A stretch of 32,636 bases of DNA from Methanobacteriota archaeon (GCA_002723115.1 PBNL01000051.1:1-32636); one strand, 5' to 3'. Positions 6,599 to 15,843 are shown, numbered from the stretch's first letter. Numbers and translations: made by a program. The notes: generated by a model from the letters alone, not told the origin.

Positions 6599-8709
6599 TC
6601 AGCCACTTCATTCAAAAAGAAAGCCCATTTATCTGCTTCTTCATCCAAAACCATAGATGTAGGCTTTCCTGCACCGTGACCAGCATTTACTTCTATTCTA
6701 ATTAAAGCTGGGTTATCACCAGAATGCGCAGCTTGTAATCTAGCTGCGAACTTAAATGAGTGAGCTGGCACAACTCTATCATCATGATCAGAAGTAGTCA
6801 CCATTGTACTTGGATACTTTACACCATCTTTTATGTTATGTACAGGAGAGAAGCTGTGTAAGTTTTCAAAATGAACTTTAGAACTATCAGCACATCCATA
6901 CTCAGGTATCCACCCCCATCCTATTGTAAATCTGTGATAACGCAACATATCCATCACACCTACACCTGGAAAGGCAACAGCGGCTAATTCAGGCCTTTGT
7001 GTCATTACAGCACCAATTAGTAATCCCCCATTTGAACGACCTTCTATACCAAGTTTAGAAGACGAAGTGTACCCTTCAGAAATCAGGTATTCACCAGCAG
7101 AGATGAAATCATCAAACACGTTTTGTTTATTTAGCAGCATACCAGCCTCGTGCCACTCTTCACCGAATTCACCTCCTCCACGAAGGTTTGGCATAGCATA
7201 CACTCCCCCCTTTTCAAGAAATACAATTTTTGAAGCACTGAAACTTGGAGTAAGGCTGATATTAAATCCACCATAAGCATATAGTAACGTAGGATTTGAA
7301 CCATCTAAAACCAAATCCTTCTTATGCACTATAAACATTGGGACTTTTGTACCATCCTTAGAAGTATACCAAACCTGTTTTGTCTCATATTCATTTTTAT
7401 CAAAACCCACTGTAGGTTCGGCAAACAAACTAGATTCTCCAGTATTTAAATCCAACCTATATATACTAGTAGGATGTGTGAATGAGGTGTAGGCATAAAA
7501 CAGTTCATCAGCATTTTGTTTACCTCCAAAACCGCCTGTTGAGCCAACTGTTCCAGGCAGAACAACATTACTTCGATTATTGCCTTCAAGATCCATTTTC
7601 ACAACCTTGTTGCAAGCATTTTCAAGGTATTGTGCGAAGATTTGGCCACCGACTAAAGAAGCCGATTCTAATAAGTTATCAGAGTGCTCAATTACATCTG
7701 TCCAATTGTTTTGGTCTGACAAATCTTTAGAAGAATTTATCGCAACCAATCTGTATTTTGGAGCATCTATATCAGTTAAAAGATAAATAGTGCCATCAAC
7801 TATCCCAGCAACACTTGACCTGTGCTTAAATCCACCAACAACCTCTTGCCAATCTCCTTCTGAATCAGATCTCTTTACGTGAATAGAATTACCATCCGTT
7901 CCCGTAGAAGAATTCAAAATCAAAAACTGTTCATCTTCACTTACACCAACATAATGGTAGCGGTTTGGCTCATCATCATTTCTATAAACAAGCCTATCCT
8001 CAGACTGATTAGTGCCAAGTTTATGATAGTAAACACTATGAAAAGTATTCTCAGTGCTAAATTCACTTCCCTCAGGAGCAGGGTATCTACTGTAGAAAAA
8101 ACCATCACCCAACCAACTTGCACCACTAAACTTAACCCAGTCTAACACATCAGGCAACTCCTTTCCGGTTGCAACGTCAAGTACCCTAAATTGCTGCCAG
8201 TCTGACCCTGCCTCATTCCTAACTACAACAACGTATTTACCATCCTTAGAAGCTCCACCCAGATGAGCAGTTACAGTTCCGTCAGTGCTAAGTAAATTTG
8301 GATCTAAGAATACATTCTCATCCCCATTCAGAGATTCTCTTACGTATACTACGCTTTGGTTTTGAAGGCCGTCATTCTTGCTAATGAAGTATCTATCACC
8401 AATTTTTCTTGGCATACCCACCTTTTCATAATTGAACAACTCTTCATACCTGTCTCTCAATTCCTTACGTAGAGGAATAGCATCAAGGTAATTACGAGTT
8501 ATAATGTTTTGGTCTGCAACCCATTGCTCAACTTCTTCTGCCCTATCATCTTCTAACCACCTGTATGGATCGCTTACTTGGGTTCCAAAATATTCGTCAA
8601 TTTGATCAACGATTCTAGATTCAGGATATGAAATTTCTTCATGTTTCATAGAAGAGTCTGTGCAAGAAAATAGCATTGCGGCAGAAGTAAAAAAGAGAAT
8701 TTTACGCAT
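6595..8709 (-). CDS. Prolyl oligopeptidase family lipoprotein (S9A)
   Basis: Serine peptidase expected to cut short peptides after proline. The start is placed at ATG 8709 because it gives a lipoprotein signal (MRKILFF, then a lipobox-like LFSC at residues about 12-15) and because a good -7 promoter box lies just upstream. A longer reading from 8775 would include that promoter. The N-terminal two thirds is the beta-propeller typical of S9A. The catalytic residues are in the C-terminal alpha/beta hydrolase domain: Ser559 in GRSNGG, Asp in DHDDRVVP (about 641), His678 in AGHGAGKP. The DPYRWLED segment near the N-terminus is also characteristic. At 704 residues the protein is full length. It is probably anchored in the periplasm or outer membrane for peptide use. 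Family assignment is very likely. Confidence 0.95.
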   Translation of the reverse strand: MRKILFFTSAAMLFSCTDSSMKHEEISYPESRIVDQIDEYFGTQVSDPYRWLEDDRAEEVEQWVADQNIITRNYLDAIPLRKELRDRYEELFNYEKVGMPRKIGDRYFISKNDGLQNQSVVYVRESLNGDENVFLDPNLLSTDGTVTAHLGGASKDGKYVVVVRNEAGSDWQQFRVLDVATGKELPDVLDWVKFSGASWLGDGFFYSRYPAPEGSEFSTENTFHSVYYHKLGTNQSEDRLVYRNDDEPNRYHYVGVSEDEQFLILNSSTGTDGNSIHVKRSDSEGDWQEVVGGFKHRSSVAGIVDGTIYLLTDIDAPKYRLVAINSSKDLSDQNNWTDVIEHSDNLLESASLVGGQIFAQYLENACNKVVKMDLEGNNRSNVVLPGTVGSTGGFGGKQNADELFYAYTSFTHPTSIYRLDLNTGESSLFAEPTVGFDKNEYETKQVWYTSKDGTKVPMFIVHKKDLVLDGSNPTLLYAYGGFNISLTPSFSASKIVFLEKGGVYAMPNLRGGGEFGEEWHEAGMLLNKQNVFDDFISAGEYLISEGYTSSSKLGIEGRSNGGLLIGAVMTQRPELAAVAFPGVGVMDMLRYHRFTIGWGWIPEYGCADSSKVHFENLHSFSPVHNIKDGVKYPSTMVTTSDHDDRVVPAHSFKFAARLQAAHSGDNPALIRIEVNAGHGAGKPTSMVLDEEADKWAFFLNEVAD

Positions 8710-8724
8710 AAGTTCATTTTGGTT

Positions 8725-8732
8725 CAAATATA
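8725..8732 (-). promoter_or_regulatory. -7 box (TATATTTG) for the prolyl oligopeptidase gene
   Basis: The minus strand reads TATATTTG, a full match to the Bacteroidota TAnnTTTG element, 15 bases upstream of ATG 8709. No clear TTG at -33 was found. It implies a leader of about 10 bases and supports the short start. Confidence 0.5.
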
Positions 8733-8759
8733 TGCTGAAGGTTATGTATCTTTTCAGAC

Positions 8760-9791
8760 GTGACACCAACAACAATAATACTTTCGAGCATTTTAGCCCT
8801 TCAATTTCCTGCTTTCCAAAATGATAGCATTGAAGTTGTGCTCGAATACAAATCTAGTGTCAGAGCACTTGAGGTTGTGGATGAAAACACCATCATTTTT
8901 TCAGGTCATGGTGGATTAATTGGTGTAAGTCGTGATTCTGGGAACACATGGGACACTACAAGGGTGGAATTTGAAGGAAGGCATCCAGCTTTCAGAGCCT
9001 GCAGTGCTTTTGAAGACCAAATGTATATCGCAAGCATTGAATCCCCTGGCTTAATCTTCCGAATACCACTTGACGATTTAAACTCTAGAGAGTTGTTGTA
9101 TAAAAATGACAACCCAATCGTTTTTCTTGACGCAATGGCATTCACTGATGATGGCATAGGCATAGTAATGGGAGATCCACAAAATGAATGCATTACTATC
9201 ATTAGAAGCCATGCTCAAGAATCCAATTGGGAAGAAATTCCTTGTGAATCTATTCCCGAAGCTATTAAAGGGGAGGCCGCTTTTGCAGCAAGCAATGGCA
9301 ATATTTCAATTGTGGGAGAAAAAGTTTGGATTGCAACTGGAGGTAAGGCTTCAAGAGTGTTTCATTCTTGTAATTCAGGTGAAAACTGGTCAGTATATAA
9401 TACCCCTGTCATTCAAGGTGGACAAATGACAGGGGCATTCGCCATTTCTTTCAAGGACGACCAAACAGGATTATTAATTGGAGGAGACTGGGAGGACAAG
9501 TCAAATAATTTTGGCAACATCTGCATAACAAGGAATGGAGGGAAAACATGGGATTTAATATCTGAAGGGAAAGGGCCTGGATACAGGTCTTCTATTGTCT
9601 GGAGTCCAACAGATTCAAACACTTGTGTTGCAATTGGATCTGAAGGAATTGACATATCAAATGACGAAGGAAAAAATTGGGAAAGGGTATCAGATGATGG
9701 ATACTACACTGGAAGGTTTGACGTAGATGGCAAGATCTTATGGCTTGCAGGGCACGGAAAACTTAGTAAACTAGTATTGAATGAAAACTAA
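8760..9791 (+). CDS. Exported Asp-box (BNR-type) beta-propeller protein
   Basis: The start is GTG 8760, giving a hydrophobic signal-like N-terminus (residues 3-17). At least four Asp-box-like motifs are spread through the protein: SRDSGNTW (57-64), NSGENW (to 210), NGGKTW (to 264) and NDEGKNW (to 307). This is the pattern of sialidase-like or Ycf48-like propellers. Bacteroidota homologues are often labelled oxidoreductase or photosystem assembly-like without evidence. No sialidase arginine triad or other active site can be identified, so the function is unknown; a binding or scaffold role in the periplasm is possible. The gene is divergent from the prolyl oligopeptidase with 50 bases between starts, and its 3' end overlaps the next gene by 11 bases, suggesting co-translation. 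Confidence 0.85.
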   Translation: MTPTTIILSSILALQFPAFQNDSIEVVLEYKSSVRALEVVDENTIIFSGHGGLIGVSRDSGNTWDTTRVEFEGRHPAFRACSAFEDQMYIASIESPGLIFRIPLDDLNSRELLYKNDNPIVFLDAMAFTDDGIGIVMGDPQNECITIIRSHAQESNWEEIPCESIPEAIKGEAAFAASNGNISIVGEKVWIATGGKASRVFHSCNSGENWSVYNTPVIQGGQMTGAFAISFKDDQTGLLIGGDWEDKSNNFGNICITRNGGKTWDLISEGKGPGYRSSIVWSPTDSNTCVAIGSEGIDISNDEGKNWERVSDDGYYTGRFDVDGKILWLAGHGKLSKLVLNEN

Positions 9792-11034
9792 AGCAGACAA
9801 GGAGACTATTGCAGACTTGAGGAGACGTGTAGAGCTTAGTTTGGGCTTTGACATTACTTCTACTAGGGATTGCGAGGTGCTCTCTATGGAATTAGAAAGA
9901 TTTGACAGAAGGTTTTCATTGAGCGTAAGTACCTTGAGGAGGTTTTTTGGGCTAATTGAACAAAAGAATGACTATTCACTTAGCACATTAAATTCTCTTG
10001 CAAGATTTGCAGGTTTTTCAAGTTTCAAAAATTGGGAGGCGTCAAGAGATAATACAATAATAGAAGAGCCTAAGTCTACTCTTGAGAATAAGACTGATTC
10101 TGAGAGCGTTGCAGACATAGTAGCATCATTAGACGATCTCCTTGAAACATTGATTAGAAACCCATCTTTGAGGCTTTCTGCATCTCAGTTAAAATCAACA
10201 ACAGAGTCTACAATTATGCTTTATAAGTTAAATGCTTTGCCAGAATGGCTTTGGAAAAAGTCACACAGGCACCCAATTGTGAGGCTATTGGCGGAATACA
10301 TACCACCTCTAGATTATATGGGAAGTTTTGGAAAGGAATTGATGCAAGACTACCTAAAGACATCAAACACTATACAGGAAAAGATGTTTTCGCAGGGTCT
10401 TCTAATGGTTACTGACTTGTATGTAGGTAAGGAAAAGGCTGATACTTTAAGAAAACTTCCAATGGTTACAGAACTTTCCCAAAAGATTCACCCAATGCCT
10501 CAAGCTAGAATCTTAGGGTTGAATCTTTTAGCACAAACCGAGGGAGTGAAAACAGACAATAACTCTCTGGAAAACTTCAGAACTCTTATTTATGAAGGAA
10601 TAAATAATGAAGAGGCGATTTGGCCTAGAGAAGCTGTCACAACTTGTCCCTTCATATTTAAAATAATTGAATGGATTACACTAGCTAATGACAAGGAACT
10701 ATGTGAGGAGGCAATATTGGGTATACAGAATTATAGAACTCGTCAAGATTTTGCTACAAGACAGTTTACGATAGATAATATTATGGACTTAAGGCTAGCC
10801 TGGTGTTACTACTTAACAGGAAGAGAGATGGAAGCCCGTGCGTTACTAGATTCAGTAAGTCCAGAGAGATTCCCAAGTCATGAAGAAAGGACTCTTGGGA
10901 TATGGTATTATAGCCTAATTCAAAAAATTGGAAGTCCTAAACGTAAAAAATCGAGCTTGATTTCGCTCGATTTACTTACATCACAAACAGGTTATATAGG
11001 CTTGTCTAGCCGATTGAATTTATTAGTGTCCTGA
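9781..11034 (+). CDS. Helical protein with N-terminal DC-x2-LS / RRFFG domain, unknown function
   Basis: The ATG at 9781 lies inside the end of the Asp-box gene (11-base overlap). Residues about 10-95 match a recurrent but uncharacterised Bacteroidota domain that I recognise by pattern: TRDCEVLS, then STLRRFFG, then a TLN-x-LARFAGF-SSF-x-NW ending. The layout resembles a helix-turn-helix fold, so DNA or protein binding is possible but unproven. The remaining 300 residues are leucine-rich and look all-helical, like a TPR- or HEAT-type solenoid. There is no signal peptide, so it should be cytoplasmic. The last 30 residues (KRKKSS onwards) are basic and low in character, and their coding DNA contains a terminator-like hairpin, so the natural C-terminus may have been altered by a frameshift. 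Confidence 0.8.
   Translation: MKTKADKETIADLRRRVELSLGFDITSTRDCEVLSMELERFDRRFSLSVSTLRRFFGLIEQKNDYSLSTLNSLARFAGFSSFKNWEASRDNTIIEEPKSTLENKTDSESVADIVASLDDLLETLIRNPSLRLSASQLKSTTESTIMLYKLNALPEWLWKKSHRHPIVRLLAEYIPPLDYMGSFGKELMQDYLKTSNTIQEKMFSQGLLMVTDLYVGKEKADTLRKLPMVTELSQKIHPMPQARILGLNLLAQTEGVKTDNNSLENFRTLIYEGINNEEAIWPREAVTTCPFIFKIIEWITLANDKELCEEAILGIQNYRTRQDFATRQFTIDNIMDLRLAWCYYLTGREMEARALLDSVSPERFPSHEERTLGIWYYSLIQKIGSPKRKKSSLISLDLLTSQTGYIGLSSRLNLLVS
10948..10973 (+). terminator. Terminator-like hairpin inside the 3' end of the 417-codon gene
   Basis: AAATCGAGC (10948-10956) and GCTCGATTT (10965-10973) form a perfect 9-base stem with an 8-base loop. A run of A before and T after gives the form of a bidirectional intrinsic terminator. 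It lies about 60 bases before the TGA. In another frame the bases just upstream read TAA (10938-10940) and again TAA (10944-10946). Confidence 0.5.
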
Positions 11035-11143
11035 AATGAAATTTGTAGTTGATCCCTTAAGACATTCAAACGTACAAAATAGCTACTTCAAGAAAAGAAG
11101 TGTGAACTAAATTGAACATAAAAGAACTAAATTAAACAACACA

Positions 11144-11998
11144 TTGCTAAAATCATTTGACACATTAATTCTTGAGGGCGGAAGCCTTAAATGCACTTTT
11201 TCTGCAGGTATTTTAGACGTACTACTAGCTAATGAATTCACTGATTTTAAAAACTATTACGGAGTTTCAAGCGGATCCATGGCAATGTCATATTTCATTG
11301 CAAAACAGAGTAAAAATTTCATAACTGTATCTAGATCATTAGTAGAAAATCCTGACTTTTTAAGTTATATGAATACTTTCTCTTCTTCAGGGTTAATGAA
11401 TTTAGATTTTCTAGAAAAATATGTGAGTGAGACCTTTCCCTTTGATGAAGATTTGGCATTGAAAAATATTGAAGGGAAAAACGTGAAGATTATCGCAACA
11501 AATAAGAAAACGGGGAAGCCTCATTATTTAACCCCAAGTAAAGGGCAATGGTTAAATATGTTAATGGCGTCAGCTACATTACCATTTATAACTAAGGGGG
11601 AAGCCATAGTTGATGGGATTAAAATGTTTGACGGGGGCTATTCCGACCCTATTCCAGTTAGAGAAGCTGTAAAAAATGGATCTAAGAAAATTCTAGTAAT
11701 TCGTACTAGGCCAGAAAAAACTAAACTTGATCAAAGCTATATTTCTTGGTTTGCTGAGTACTGGAATTACGACAATGATGCTATCTCAGATTTATTCCAT
11801 AACAGCTACAAAACCTACAACGATAGAGTAGACTTTTTGAATGGTGAAAAACCTGAAGGTGTAGATTGGCACGTTTTGGCTCCTCCAACAGACTTAAGGA
11901 GTGATGGATATTACTTATACAAAGAAGATGTAGATGCTGATTACAGGCTAGGTCTTGAGGTTGGCATGGACTTTATACAGCAGATTAAATCAGCTTAA
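11144..11998 (+). CDS. Patatin-like phospholipase
   Basis: Serine lipase of the patatin fold, acting as a phospholipase or lysophospholipase. The expected elements are present: an oxyanion-hole segment LEGGSLKC (residues about 10-17), the nucleophile elbow GVSSG (Ser42) and the catalytic DGG (Asp163). This is a Ser-Asp dyad enzyme. At 284 residues it is of the RssA/YlbK-like short bacterial type, without membrane or barrel domains, and has no signal peptide. The start is TTG at 11144; an upstream TTG frame is closed by a stop and no in-frame ATG precedes it. The 109 bases before it hold no convincing gene. The stop overlaps that of the convergent nitroreductase in the palindrome TTAA. Confidence 0.92.
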   Translation: MLKSFDTLILEGGSLKCTFSAGILDVLLANEFTDFKNYYGVSSGSMAMSYFIAKQSKNFITVSRSLVENPDFLSYMNTFSSSGLMNLDFLEKYVSETFPFDEDLALKNIEGKNVKIIATNKKTGKPHYLTPSKGQWLNMLMASATLPFITKGEAIVDGIKMFDGGYSDPIPVREAVKNGSKKILVIRTRPEKTKLDQSYISWFAEYWNYDNDAISDLFHNSYKTYNDRVDFLNGEKPEGVDWHVLAPPTDLRSDGYYLYKEDVDADYRLGLEVGMDFIQQIKSA

Positions 11999-12768
11999 TG
12001 TGTTTTCACAATTAAGCTTTTATCAAATCTAAATCTATCACCATAAATCCCGCCTTCAGCACGCTTTCCTGCAGAGATTACCATAGTTACATCTGCTCCT
12101 CTTGGCAATCCAAGTAATTTTTTTACTCTCACATTATCAAATCCTTCCATGGGACAAGTATCAAAACCATGTGATCTCATTGCAAGCATGAAATGTGCAC
12201 TTGCAAGAGCTGTGCTCTTATGCCCCCAAACCTTCATACCCCATTTTCCTAAAGGACCTCTTGGAGTTGGTTGAGTTAATCCTCTAAGGTTAAAAAACAA
12301 CCATTTTATTGGTGCTAACATGCCAAACCACCCAATTGTATACGCCATCTTAGTGATTACTTTGAAATATTGGTAAGCACTTTCAGGCATATCCCCTCTT
12401 CTATCGAATTCATCTAGCATTAATTGATTATTCCTTCTCCACAAGTCTGGCCTTGTTACAAAAACAAATAATTCCTTAGCTGTTGAAGCTGCAGGTTGAC
12501 CAAGGCAGCACTCTGCAAGTTTAGATTTTTTCTCAGAATCTGATACATGGTGAATCTCCCAGCACTGAAGGTTAGAAGAATTCGGAGCAAGTAAAGCAGA
12601 ATCTATGCAATCATCTATTACTGATTGTGGAATTGGATCGCTAGAAAAAAACCTAACTGAACGTCTAGACTCTACAATATCTTTAAATGCTTTATTGTCA
12701 GTTTTAGGAGCTTCAACTGCAGGTCTTTTTGCATCTTCAGGCATGTCAAACACTTTTACTTTTACCAT
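11995..12768 (-). CDS. Nitroreductase family protein (FMN-dependent)
   Basis: Flavin-dependent oxidoreductase of the nitroreductase fold; the natural substrate is unknown. The N-terminal RRSVRFF and APNSSNLQ segments form the FMN-binding part, and the C-terminal GADVTMVISAGKRAEGG followed by GDRFRF is typical. It has 257 residues with a middle insertion rich in hydrophobic residues (about 130-170, FGMLAPIKWLFF), longer than the smallest family members. ATG 12768 is the only good start. It follows deoA with 3 bases between, so it is most likely the last gene of the nucleoside salvage transcript, although a role in that pathway is not obvious. Confidence 0.9.
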   Translation of the reverse strand: MVKVKVFDMPEDAKRPAVEAPKTDNKAFKDIVESRRSVRFFSSDPIPQSVIDDCIDSALLAPNSSNLQCWEIHHVSDSEKKSKLAECCLGQPAASTAKELFVFVTRPDLWRRNNQLMLDEFDRRGDMPESAYQYFKVITKMAYTIGWFGMLAPIKWLFFNLRGLTQPTPRGPLGKWGMKVWGHKSTALASAHFMLAMRSHGFDTCPMEGFDNVRVKKLLGLPRGADVTMVISAGKRAEGGIYGDRFRFDKSLIVKTH

Positions 12769-12771
12769 GGT

Positions 12772-14100
12772 TTATTTTACTATTTCGTGAAATAGGGGCA
12801 CGAATTTACAGGGATCACTATCAATTGAAATTGATTCTATGATTTTTCTTTCAGCCTCTTCACAATCTTTTTCAGTAGAAGCATGAATGAAACACAGAGG
12901 TTGTGATGATTTCAGTGGGGTAACTCTAGATCCTGCCTGCACAATGTTTTGCAATCCAACACTGTGATTAATCGCTTGACCTGGAATAGTTCGTCCACCT
13001 CCCAAGCTAACAATAGACATTCCGATAGCTCGAAGGTCAAATGAATTTACATACCCTGTTCTATCTGCATATACAGGCTTAATAATATTCGCTTGAGGCA
13101 GGAGGTCTGTGTTTTCAATTACTGCTGTATCTCCACCCATTCTATCAACCATCTGAGCGAATTTCTCTAATGCCAAGCCGCTTGAAATGCTATTTTTCAA
13201 AGCTGTTGCAGCTTGATCTAGTTTCTCATAAAGACCTGAATCCACTAACGCCTGACTTCCAAGTGCATAAACGCATTCACTTAGTCTTGGATGACTTTTA
13301 CCACCTTTTAAAAATTCGATTGACTCTAGTATTTCTAATGAATTTCCTGCATTAAAAGAAAGGGGTTGGGACATGTCTGTAATCAATGCAGAGGTTTTAA
13401 CTCCTGCTCCATTTGAGACATCAACCAGTGATTTAGCAAGTGTTCGTGAATCTTCTAATGATTGCATAACAGCTCCATTTCCAGTCTTTACATCCAACAC
13501 TAATGAATTAATACCTGCCGCTAATTTTTTAGAAATTATAGATGCCGTAATTAACCCTATACTTTCAACAGTTGCTGTAACGTCTCTAACTGAGTAAACT
13601 CTACTATCTGTAGGTGCAAGTTCATCTGTTTGTCTTATTATAGAATATCCTACATCCCTTACTACATTTTTAAACTCATCAATGGACACACCTGTATTGT
13701 AGCCAGGGAATGACTCTAGCTTGTCTATTGTGCCACCAGTATGTGCTAGTCCTCTTCCTGCTATCATAGGGATGTACGCACCACATGCCGCTAACATTGG
13801 GGCTAGCATGAGTGACACGCCATCTCCTATGCCTCCAGTACTATGCTTGTCGAGAATTGGGCCAGGGATTGACATGTCTGACCAGTCGATCGTGAAGCCT
13901 GATGACTTTACAGCATTTGTCCAGTCGACTCTTTCTTGAATGCTTAGATCTTGAAAGTAGACTGCCATGGTGAATGCAGCGATTTGAGCATTGCTAACTT
14001 CTCCAGAAGCAATGCCCTGTGAGAAGCCGTGTAGTTGAGACGCGGTTAGAGTCATTCCGTTACGCTTTTGGCGTATTATTTCTTGTGGCAGAAATTTCAC
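12772..14100 (-). CDS. deoA: Thymidine / pyrimidine-nucleoside phosphorylase
   Basis: Splits thymidine, deoxyuridine or (if of the PyNP type) uridine with phosphate to free base and pentose 1-phosphate. The signature is clear: DKHSTGGIGDG (phosphate binding), AGRGLAHTGGT-x-DKLES, and an Arg/Ser-Lys substrate site in the SIISKKLAAG region. The full length is 442 residues. The start is GTG 14100, giving MKFLPQEIIRQKRNG, which fits the known family N-terminus. It sits 3 bases after the transporter stop and 3 bases before the nitroreductase. Whether it accepts uridine cannot be told. No separate uridine phosphorylase or deoxyribose-phosphate aldolase gene is in the window. Confidence 0.95.
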   Translation of the reverse strand: MKFLPQEIIRQKRNGMTLTASQLHGFSQGIASGEVSNAQIAAFTMAVYFQDLSIQERVDWTNAVKSSGFTIDWSDMSIPGPILDKHSTGGIGDGVSLMLAPMLAACGAYIPMIAGRGLAHTGGTIDKLESFPGYNTGVSIDEFKNVVRDVGYSIIRQTDELAPTDSRVYSVRDVTATVESIGLITASIISKKLAAGINSLVLDVKTGNGAVMQSLEDSRTLAKSLVDVSNGAGVKTSALITDMSQPLSFNAGNSLEILESIEFLKGGKSHPRLSECVYALGSQALVDSGLYEKLDQAATALKNSISSGLALEKFAQMVDRMGGDTAVIENTDLLPQANIIKPVYADRTGYVNSFDLRAIGMSIVSLGGGRTIPGQAINHSVGLQNIVQAGSRVTPLKSSQPLCFIHASTEKDCEEAERKIIESISIDSDPCKFVPLFHEIVK

Positions 14101-14103
14101 GAT

Positions 14104-15345
14104 TTAAAGCGATAGGAATAAGCCTGCTATGGTAGCAGACATAAGATTTGAAAGTGTTCCTGCAGCTACAGCTAAAAGGCCAAATTTCGCTATTTCTCCT
14201 CTTCTTGAAGGAGCTATACCACCTAGACCTCCAAGAAGGATTGCTATTGAGCTAAGATTTGCGAAGCCACACAATGCAAATGACACTATTGCCTTTGATT
14301 TTTCAGACAGAATCATAGGTGCATCTTCAGCTAGATAAGGAACGAAGTTTAGGTATGCAACAAATTCGTTTACAACTAGTTTTTGGCCTATAAAAGAACC
14401 TATTGTAGTCGCTTCAGACCAAGGAACTCCAATCAAAAATGCTAGAGGGCTGAATATGTAACCTAAAATTTGCTCAAGAGTCAAATCTTCAATTCCAAAC
14501 ACATTTCCCACACCACCAAACAATCCATTTAAAAGTGCTATCAACCCTACAAACGCAAGCAACATAGCCCCCACATTCAATGCTAGCTTTAGACCCGATG
14601 AAGCACCAGATGCAGCAGCGTCTATGACGTTTACAGGTTTCTTTGAGTCTGCATCAGGATCAAGATCGCTTAATTCAACTTTAGGCGTTTCTGTTTCAGG
14701 CATGATGATTTTTGCAAAGAGTAATCCACCAGGAGCAGCCATGAAAGAGGCAGCAATCAGGTATTCTAATGGGACTCCCATGTTGGCGTAACCAGCGAGA
14801 ACTGAACCTGCTACAGAAGCTAATCCACCACACATAACTGCGAATAGTTCTGACTTTGTCATTGTGTTGATGAATGGTTTTACAACGAGAGGTGCTTCGG
14901 TTTGGCCTACAAAAATGTTTGCAGTAGCGCTAAGTGATTCAGCGCGAGATGATCCTAGTAACTTGCTTAGTGCGCCACCAATTAAGTTGATGAACCACTT
15001 CATAATCCCTAAGTAATACAGGACGCTTATTAAAGCTGAGAAATAGATGATAACTGGTAAAACTTGAAGAGCAAAAACGAAACCTATTCCTTCATTTGTA
15101 GTTAGTCCACCGAAGAGGAAGTTGATTCCTGCATTACCAAAATCGATAATGCATTGAACGCCATTGGTCATGGCTCCAAGAACGGTTTGGCCTATCGAGG
15201 TGTATAGAACAAACGCACCAAATAAAAATTGAATAGCGAAGGCGCTTCCAACTGTACGAAGGTTAATAGCACGCCTATCTTTAGAAAGCAGAACAGCGAT
15301 TCCCAACAAGGCAGCCATGCCTACTATGCTCATGAAAATTTCCAT
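14104..15345 (-). CDS. nupC: Concentrative nucleoside transporter (NupC/CNT family)
   Basis: Inner-membrane, cation-coupled uptake of nucleosides. It has about ten hydrophobic segments over 413 residues, the usual length for bacterial CNTs. The diagnostic stretches are [11 protein letters not shown] and an N-x-FVAY segment, plus the [13 protein letters not shown] helix near the C-terminus. The start is ATG 15345; an internal Met5 is also possible. It lies between cdd (9 bases upstream) and deoA (3 bases downstream), so uptake, deamination and phosphorolysis are encoded side by side. Confidence 0.95.
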   Translation of the reverse strand: MEIFMSIVGMAALLGIAVLLSKDRRAINLRTVGSAFAIQFLFGAFVLYTSIGQTVLGAMTNGVQCIIDFGNAGINFLFGGLTTNEGIGFVFALQVLPVIIYFSALISVLYYLGIMKWFINLIGGALSKLLGSSRAESLSATANIFVGQTEAPLVVKPFINTMTKSELFAVMCGGLASVAGSVLAGYANMGVPLEYLIAASFMAAPGGLLFAKIIMPETETPKVELSDLDPDADSKKPVNVIDAAASGASSGLKLALNVGAMLLAFVGLIALLNGLFGGVGNVFGIEDLTLEQILGYIFSPLAFLIGVPWSEATTIGSFIGQKLVVNEFVAYLNFVPYLAEDAPMILSEKSKAIVSFALCGFANLSSIAILLGGLGGIAPSRRGEIAKFGLLAVAAGTLSNLMSATIAGLFLSL

Positions 15346-15354
15346 AGTGTGAAT

Positions 15355-15843
15355 CTAAGTCCTATTCTTCTTGAGACCATCATCTTTTACTCGGAAAGAA
15401 AATGGCATAAGATTTTCAGCTGAATCAGAAATTAAAACGTGCTCGTGACGCACTTGCAACAATAGCTTGATGGGGGTGTTTTGGCGTAATTCTGACTCTA
15501 ATATTACTTGCCTACATCCTCCGCATGGAGCAAACCCAGTGGATAGAGCTATTTCAGATGGAGATACAGTAGCCATTGCTACAATTTCAACTCCTGGATA
15601 TTGAGCTCCTGCAGCAAAAAGCGTTACTCTTTCACCACACATACCCTGGGGGTATGAAATATTTTCTTGGTTTGAGCCTTGGACTATTTGACCGTTTGCT
15701 AATCTTACCGCTGATCCAACTCTGAAATCTGAATAAGGAGCGAATGCATTAGAAGCCGCTTCATGTGCCTTTTCCAACAAGTTTTGGTCTTCAACAGCAA
15801 GTTCATCATACGAACACTGTTGCAACACACATTTTACTTCCAT
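15355..15843 (-). CDS. cdd: Cytidine deaminase
   Basis: Zinc enzyme converting cytidine and deoxycytidine to uridine and deoxyuridine. The zinc and catalytic residues are present: Cys69 and Glu71 in MCGERV, Cys107 and Cys110 in PCGGCRQ. The substrate-binding YSDFRVG and N-x-EN segments precede them. The usual CAE reads CGE here. The length of 162 residues fits the homotetrameric class. ATG 15843 is preceded by 21 bases after the metalloprotease stop, so it may have its own promoter there (a weak TAAATTTA) or be read from upstream. It is the first gene of the salvage cluster. Confidence 0.95.
   Translation of the reverse strand: MEVKCVLQQCSYDELAVEDQNLLEKAHEAASNAFAPYSDFRVGSAVRLANGQIVQGSNQENISYPQGMCGERVTLFAAGAQYPGVEIVAMATVSPSEIALSTGFAPCGGCRQVILESELRQNTPIKLLLQVRHEHVLISDSAENLMPFSFRVKDDGLKKNRT

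Noticed and set aside
8747-8754. TATCTTTT as a -7 box for the Asp-box propeller gene
   Set aside because: It is so close to GTG 8760 that transcription would start about at the start codon, and the nearest TTTTGG is 24 bases upstream, so support is too weak.
11036-11110. A 24-codon ATG frame between the 417-codon gene and the patatin-like gene
   Set aside because: It is too short, has no motif or signal peptide, and the gap shows no other sign of coding.
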